Made by a program: the position numbers and the translations under genes. From FEN-1219 sp963713355 (lineage in GTDB: Bacteria > Pseudomonadota > Gammaproteobacteria > Steroidobacterales > Rariloculaceae): DNA of 64,000 bases. Each line of letters opens with the position of its first letter. Within the stretch, counting starts at the first letter, position 1. Under the pieces are notes generated by a model. It was not told the DNA's origin. It worked only from the letters and a program-made list of their open reading frames with translations, and did no database searches. The stretch is from assembly GCA_963713355.1 (NCBI GenBank), contig CAVQLK010000006.1, positions 930,001 to 994,000 on the forward strand. Direction: 5' to 3'. Positions 59,761-64,000 of the stretch are shown piece by piece.

Positions 59761-60312
59761 GTGGGTTTCTGGATCGTGACGGCGGCCGTCGTAGTGCTTC
59801 TAGTGTGGGCCGTGATCGTCTACAACCGGCTCGTTCGGTTACGCAATCAGGCACACACGGCGTGGGCCGACATCGACGTGCAGCTCACGCGCCGGCACGA
59901 TCTCGTTCCGCAGCTCGTCGCGGCAGTTCAGGGCTATGTAGGACACGAGAAGGCCGTGCTCGAGGCTGTGACGCAGCTACGCGCACGGGCGCTCGTGGAG
60001 AAGGGTCCGGCGCGGCTCGGCGAAGTCGAGTCGGCGCTGGAGCAGGCGATGGGCCGGCTTCTTGCGCTCCAGGAGGCGTATCCGGACCTCAAGGCCAGCG
60101 ACAACTTCCTCGCGCTGCAGCGCGACCTAGTCGAGGTGGAGGATCATCTGCAGTATGCGCGTCGCTTCTACAACGGCGCGGTACGTGACTACAACGATGC
60201 CGTCCAGCGCGTGCCCGATCTCGTTGTCGCGCGCACGTTTGCGTTTGCTACGGCTGAGTTCTACCAGGCCGAGACCGGGCAACGCGCGGGCGTGGCGGTG
60301 AAGCTGCCGTGA
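59761..60312 (+). CDS. lemA: LemA family protein
   Basis: 183 residues; GTG start at 59761 with AGGAGG about 12 bases upstream. One N-terminal membrane span (IVTAAVVVLLVWAVIVYNRL) is followed by a helical bundle with VRLRNQAHTAWADIDVQLTR, RHDLVPQLVAAVQGYVGHEK, LKASDNFLALQRDLVEVEDH and ARRFYNGAVRDYNDAVQRVP, all LemA hallmarks. The usual partner, a DUF2207 membrane protein, starts at overlapping GTGA. Function is unsettled; proposed as a membrane-bound helical scaffold. Confidence 0.92.
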   Translation: MGFWIVTAAVVVLLVWAVIVYNRLVRLRNQAHTAWADIDVQLTRRHDLVPQLVAAVQGYVGHEKAVLEAVTQLRARALVEKGPARLGEVESALEQAMGRLLALQEAYPDLKASDNFLALQRDLVEVEDHLQYARRFYNGAVRDYNDAVQRVPDLVVARTFAFATAEFYQAETGQRAGVAVKLP

Positions 60313-62054
60313 GCCGCACGCTGCGAGCATTGTTTATCGCGCTGTGCCTGATCGTGGCCGCGTCCGCCGCGCTCGCCCAGCAGGACGAGCGCATCCTCGA
60401 GTACGTGATCGAAGTGAACGTGAACGCGGACGGCGCGCTCGACGTCGCCGAGCGGATCACGGTCCGCGCCGAAGGCAACCAAATCCGCCGCGGTATCTTT
60501 CGCGACTTTCCGACGCGCTATCGCGACCGCTACGGGAACAACGTCGTCGTCGGCTTCGAAGTGCAAGGTGTGGAGCGCGATGGTGCAGCTGAGCCGTGGT
60601 TCACGGAGCGGCGTCGGAACGGCGTCCGAATCAACACCGGGACCGACAACTTTCTGCCGGGGCTGCCCGCAGAGTATCGCTATACGTTGCGCTATCGCAC
60701 GACAAGGCAAATCGGCTTTTTCGCCGATCATGACGAGCTCTACTGGAACGCGATCGGCACGGGCTGGAACTTTGCGATCGAGCGCGCCAGTGTCGAGGTC
60801 CGTCTACCGGAGCCCGTGCCCATCGAGCGTATGGATGCCGAGGGCTACACGGGCCCGCAGGGTGCCCAGGGCTCAGAGTATGCGGCAAGCGCGGCCGGGC
60901 CAGGCCTCGCGCGCTGGGAGCTGACCGCGCCGCTGTCGCCGCACGAAGGCCTCACGATCGTCTTGAGCTTCCCGAAAGGCGTCGTCGCGGAGCCCACGAA
61001 AGCCGAACGCGCGGGCTGGCTGTTCGCCGACAATCGCGGGGTGCTCGCGGCCCTTGCCGGTTTGGCGATCTTGCTCGTGTACGTCGTGCGTCGTTGGCGG
61101 GAGGTTGGCCGCGATCCGCAGGCCGGTGTCGTCATCGCGCGCTACGAGCCGCCCGCAGGACGCTCGCCCGCGGAGCTCAGGTACTTGAAGCGCCGCCGCT
61201 ACGATATGCGCTGTTTCACGAGCGATTTGTTGACGGCAGCCGTGGACGGCGGCGTGCAGATCGAGTGCGACGATCGTGTGCTGCTCAGCGATCGCTGGCG
61301 GCTCGAGCGCATCTCAGCTGACCCGCCGCGGCGCTTCGCGTCGGCTACGGTGCTGATCGAGAGCTTGTTCCCAGCGGGTGCCGGCACCATCGAGCTGGTA
61401 AAGAAAAACGCGACGCGCCTCATGAGCGCACACCAAGCCCACGCGAAGGCGTTGAGCAAACGCCTGCACGGCAGCCACTTCAATCGCAACGTCGGCAGCA
61501 TCGTGGCCGCCGTCGTCATCGGCGTCGTGACGGCCGCCGTAGCGTTCGCGGTGTCGGGAGGAGGCGGTGTTCCGCTCATCATCGGCGTCGTCGCGCTCAT
61601 GGCGCTCGCCGTCATAGCATTCGCACTCCTCGTCGAAGCGCCGACGATTGAAGGCCGCAAGCTGCTCGACGAGATCGCGGGGCTGAAGCTCTATCTCGGC
61701 GTCGCGGAGCGCGACGAGCTCGCCGGCATCCAAGGCCCGGGTGGGCCCCCGCCGCTCGACGCCGAGCGGTACGAGGCGCTTCTGCCTTACGCCGTCGCGC
61801 TCGACGTGGAGGAGGCGTGGACGAAGAAATTCACCGCGGCCGTAGGCGCCGCAGCGGCGGCAGAGGCGACCGCCCGCATGGTTTGGTATCACGGCGGTCA
61901 CACGGGCAACCTCGGCGGCCTCGTCAACGCGATCGGCAGCGGCCTGAGCACCTCGATCGCATCCGCCGCGACCCCGCCGGGCAGCTCGTCAGGCAGTGGC
62001 GGCGGCGGATCCTCGGGTGGTGGGGGAGGCGGCGGGGGCGGCGGCGGGCGCTGA
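60309..62054 (+). CDS. DUF2207 membrane protein with Gly-rich tail
   Basis: 581 residues; GTG start overlapping the LemA stop by 4 bases. Signal peptide LFIALCLIVAASAALAQ. A periplasmic domain follows (DERILEYVIEVNVNADGALD, VAERITVRAEGNQIRRGIFR and DFPTRYRDRYGNNVVVGFEV, typical of DUF2207), then a membrane span (LAALAGLAILLVYVVRRW), a cytoplasmic part with RYEPPAGRSPAELRYLKRRR, two more spans (IVAAVVIGVVTAAVAFAVSG and a following one) and a glycine/serine tail of about 25 residues (SGGGGSSGGGGGGGGGGGR). The same tail is seen in other DUF2207 proteins. It works with LemA, on genomic evidence. Confidence 0.88.
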   Translation: MSRTLRALFIALCLIVAASAALAQQDERILEYVIEVNVNADGALDVAERITVRAEGNQIRRGIFRDFPTRYRDRYGNNVVVGFEVQGVERDGAAEPWFTERRRNGVRINTGTDNFLPGLPAEYRYTLRYRTTRQIGFFADHDELYWNAIGTGWNFAIERASVEVRLPEPVPIERMDAEGYTGPQGAQGSEYAASAAGPGLARWELTAPLSPHEGLTIVLSFPKGVVAEPTKAERAGWLFADNRGVLAALAGLAILLVYVVRRWREVGRDPQAGVVIARYEPPAGRSPAELRYLKRRRYDMRCFTSDLLTAAVDGGVQIECDDRVLLSDRWRLERISADPPRRFASATVLIESLFPAGAGTIELVKKNATRLMSAHQAHAKALSKRLHGSHFNRNVGSIVAAVVIGVVTAAVAFAVSGGGGVPLIIGVVALMALAVIAFALLVEAPTIEGRKLLDEIAGLKLYLGVAERDELAGIQGPGGPPPLDAERYEALLPYAVALDVEEAWTKKFTAAVGAAAAAEATARMVWYHGGHTGNLGGLVNAIGSGLSTSIASAATPPGSSSGSGGGGSSGGGGGGGGGGGR

Positions 62055-62072
62055 TCGCGCGAAGGGGAATCC

Positions 62073-63158
62073 ATGCTCAAGGTCATCGGCAAGACGCTTC
62101 TCGTGTTGGTCGTGGGCATCGCGCTCCTGGCTGCAGCCGCCGCGGGCTACCGCGTGTGGCGTCAGCACCTCAATGAAGAGCTGCTCGCGATCGCTTCGCC
62201 GAACGGCGTGGACGAGGCGTTCTTCGTCGACGTTGGCGGCAGCGAGCAGTGGGTCACGGTGCGCGGACGCGACAAAGCGAATCCGCTGCTCTTGATGGTC
62301 CATGGCGGACCCGGTGTCGCGTTGTCGCCGCTCGCTGCAGCGCTGCTCGCCTACGAGCGCGACTACACCGTCGTGCAGTGGGATCAGCGCGGCGCCGCAC
62401 GCACGTTGTCGCGAGCGGACGGCGTCGTGACCGGCGAGCTTTCGCAGGAGCTGCTCGCGAGGGACGGCATCGGCGTCGCCGAGCACGTCGGCGCGCGGTT
62501 CGGCGGCGGGCGCAAGATAGTTCTACTCGGACTCTCATGGGGCAGCGGCGTCGCACTCGAGATGGTGCGTGAGCGACCCGATCTCTTTGCGGCCTACGTC
62601 GGCACCAGCTTGTTCGTGAACCGGGCCGAGAGCCTAACCGCGGCCTACGACGCGATGCTCGCGCGGGCGAGGGGCGACGGGAATCAAACGGCCGTCGAGG
62701 AGCTCGTTGCGATCGGCCGGCCCCCGCATACGACACCCCAGCAGGCGCGCACGCAGAGCAAGTGGGCGGCGCTGCTCGCGGGGCGGCCGCCGCCCGGCGA
62801 CGCAGCCAGGAACCGCATCGCGCAGTTGCTCGTCGCGCCGCGTTACTCGCTCGGCGACGTGGTGACCTATCTCCAAGGTGCGCTGGTCAGCGACGAGCAC
62901 ATCGATCTCGGCGCCGTCGATTTGCGCACGCGCGGTCGCGTGTTCGCTCTGCCGATGTTCGTGATCCAAGCCGAGGACGACTATCTAACGCCGATCGGCG
63001 TCGCACGGGCCTATCTCGAGAGCGTCGAGGCGCCGCACACGCAGCTCTTGACGCTGCGCGGCGGCCACAACGCGCTGCTCGACAACCGCGATGGGTTTTT
63101 GAGTCTGCTCAACGAGCACATTCGTCCGCGCGCGCTGGACGCGGCGGGCACGCTCTAG
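62073..63158 (+). CDS. Membrane-anchored alpha/beta hydrolase (prolyl-aminopeptidase-like)
   Basis: 361 residues; ATG at 62073 with AAGGGGA upstream, 18 bases after DUF2207. An N-terminal anchor (IGKTLLVLVVGIALLAAAAA) is followed by the hydrolase domain: PLLLMVHGGPGVALSPLAAA (HGGPG is typical of the proline-iminopeptidase branch), VVQWDQRGAARTL, the elbow LLGLSWGSGVALEMV (Ser in GLSWGS), FVIQAEDDYLTPIG (acid) and TLRGGHNALL (base). Peptidase activity is a guess from HGGPG and the fold. It may be in one transcript with lemA and DUF2207. Confidence 0.83.
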   Translation: MLKVIGKTLLVLVVGIALLAAAAAGYRVWRQHLNEELLAIASPNGVDEAFFVDVGGSEQWVTVRGRDKANPLLLMVHGGPGVALSPLAAALLAYERDYTVVQWDQRGAARTLSRADGVVTGELSQELLARDGIGVAEHVGARFGGGRKIVLLGLSWGSGVALEMVRERPDLFAAYVGTSLFVNRAESLTAAYDAMLARARGDGNQTAVEELVAIGRPPHTTPQQARTQSKWAALLAGRPPPGDAARNRIAQLLVAPRYSLGDVVTYLQGALVSDEHIDLGAVDLRTRGRVFALPMFVIQAEDDYLTPIGVARAYLESVEAPHTQLLTLRGGHNALLDNRDGFLSLLNEHIRPRALDAAGTL

Positions 63159-63333
63159 CTGTTGCGAGGTCTCTCCGGGGCTCGGTCGCCGACGCGCGCG
63201 CTCGAGTAGTGGTGGGCTCGTTGTCAGTATACGACGCCCCGGGGGGAGAATTGCAGACTACCGTGAAGCGTTTTTCTCGCGTAGAAGCGTCCCACAATTC
63301 TCTGCCCGCGATCGCTTCACCGGAGAGCCGCCG

Positions 63334-64000
63334 ATGACGCACGACGAATCGAAATCGGATCCGCGACCCGCGCCAGGAATATCGAAGACCGCAATCTGGG
63401 TCGCGGCCGCTCGTGCCGTCGGTGCCCGCGAGCCCGACCCCGCCGTACGCAATCCCGATCATCTCGCAGAGCCGTTGCTCGGCGATCCCTCGGAGCTCGA
63501 TCTCGATCATCCGGTGGTCGATGCATTGAGCTCGAGCTATGGGGAGGCGATGCGGGACATCGAGATCGCGGGCTTCGTGCGGGCGATGACCGAGCGCACA
63601 CGGTTCATCGACGAAGCGCTCGAACGCGCGATCGGCGCAGGCGCCACGCAGGTACTGATCCCCGGCGCGGGCTTCGATTCACATGCGTATCGATCTCGAG
63701 AGCTGCTGGCGTCGGCCCGCGTCTTCGAGGTCGATCGGCCGGCGATGCTGGCCTTCAAGAGACGCCGCGTGGATGCCGCGTTGGGTGGCCCGCCGGAGAA
63801 TTTGACGTACGTGCCGATCGACGTCGAGAAAGAGGACATGCCCGCGGCGCTGGCACGGCACGGATACGACGCGTCGCAGCGGACGTTCGTCATCATGGAA
63901 GGGCTGACGATGTACGTGCCGGAGGAGGCGCTTCGTGCGACGTTTCGATTCATTGCGTCGCACGCTCGCGGCAGTAGTGTTGTTTTCGATTTCGCGACGC
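63334..64000 (+). CDS. Class I SAM-dependent methyltransferase (leucine carboxyl methyltransferase type), truncated by window end
   Basis: ATG at 63334 with GGAGAG 6 bases upstream. The frame runs open to the right edge, so the 3' end is missing. The start reads MTHDESKSDPRPAPGISKTA. It has the SAM-dependent O-methyltransferase (TIGR00027/PPM1-like) pattern: ISKTAIWVAAARAVGAREPD, IEIAGFVRAMTERTRFIDEA, VLIPGAGFDSHAYRSRELL (motif I), VFEVDRPAMLAFKRRRVDAA (SAM-binding Asp) and FVIMEGLTMYVPEEALRATF. These are the usual marks of the family, which methylates small molecules. At least 222 residues are seen of the usual 270-300. Confidence 0.85.
   Translation, partial: MTHDESKSDPRPAPGISKTAIWVAAARAVGAREPDPAVRNPDHLAEPLLGDPSELDLDHPVVDALSSSYGEAMRDIEIAGFVRAMTERTRFIDEALERAIGAGATQVLIPGAGFDSHAYRSRELLASARVFEVDRPAMLAFKRRRVDAALGGPPENLTYVPIDVEKEDMPAALARHGYDASQRTFVIMEGLTMYVPEEALRATFRFIASHARGSSVVFDFAT

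Noticed and set aside
63246..63302. Inverted repeat GAGAATTG...CAATTCTC before the last methyltransferase.
   Set aside because: 8-base arms with a 41-base loop; could be chance, and no operator family fits.
1..64000. CRISPR arrays, insertion sequences, phage genes, tRNA or rRNA genes.
   Set aside because: None seen on reading both strands; no regularly spaced repeats, transposase motifs or cloverleaf-like segments in the gaps.

Overview
The window is 64 kb of GC-rich, densely coding chromosomal DNA, with no gap over about 300 bp lacking a gene. No rRNA, tRNA, CRISPR array, insertion sequence or phage gene was seen. The gene mix suggests an uncultured, free-living, aerobic Gram-negative proteobacterium, most like soil or marine gammaproteobacteria of the Steroidobacteraceae or Woeseiaceae type. 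It includes periplasmic quinoproteins with cytochromes c, DUF1592/DUF1552 pairs, DUF5916, DUF6152, lipoproteins, Tat substrates, a DUF481 outer-membrane protein and 5-formyl-THF cyclo-ligase. This placement is an inference from gene families, not a phylogenetic result.

Layout. 1-7.2 kb: the end of a PQQ dehydrogenase, two sulfatases flanking a broken sulfate-permease start and a DUF481 porin-like gene, and a methyltransferase. 7.2-10.7 kb: an ECF42 sigma-factor module with three DGPF (YCII) proteins and two mirror-image candidate promoters. 10.8-18.5 kb: 5-FCL, a hydrolase, a cytochrome c/PQQ dehydrogenase pair, an orphan ParB-like gene, PRC-barrel and DUF4382 proteins. 18.5-24.1 kb: a membrane spermidine-synthase-like protein divergent from a CorA-like protein and an acyl-CoA ligase. 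24.1-28.3 kb: small accessory genes and the first member of a secreted protein family. 28.4-31.9 kb: a five-gene leftward run with hydrolase, sirtuin, secretin-N-like protein, ECF sigma and candidate anti-sigma. 32-36.4 kb: DUF6152, a second secreted-family protein, an orphan solute-binding lipoprotein, an exported arylmalonate-decarboxylase-like protein, a cupin and DUF2267. 36.5-39.2 kb: a sodium:solute symporter and an aldo/keto reductase riddled with indels. 39.3-52.4 kb: secreted hydrolases and beta-propeller proteins, a clan AA protease homologue without its catalytic Asp, DUF5916, a third secreted-family protein fused to DUF6152, a DksA-type zinc finger, a dienelactone hydrolase, an O-methyltransferase, an M2 peptidase and a RidA homologue. 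52.5-59.7 kb: a rightward DUF1592-DUF1552-ankyrin-PQQ dehydrogenase run. 59.7-64 kb: LemA, DUF2207, a hydrolase and a truncated methyltransferase.

Overall theme: periplasmic oxidation and hydrolysis of organic, sulfated or aromatic substrates (quinoproteins, cytochromes, sulfatases, many alpha/beta hydrolases, acyl-CoA ligase), with two ECF regulatory modules. Six loci carry apparent frameshifts. They are concentrated at 36.5-39.2 kb, which suggests either a locally poor assembly or a decaying segment.
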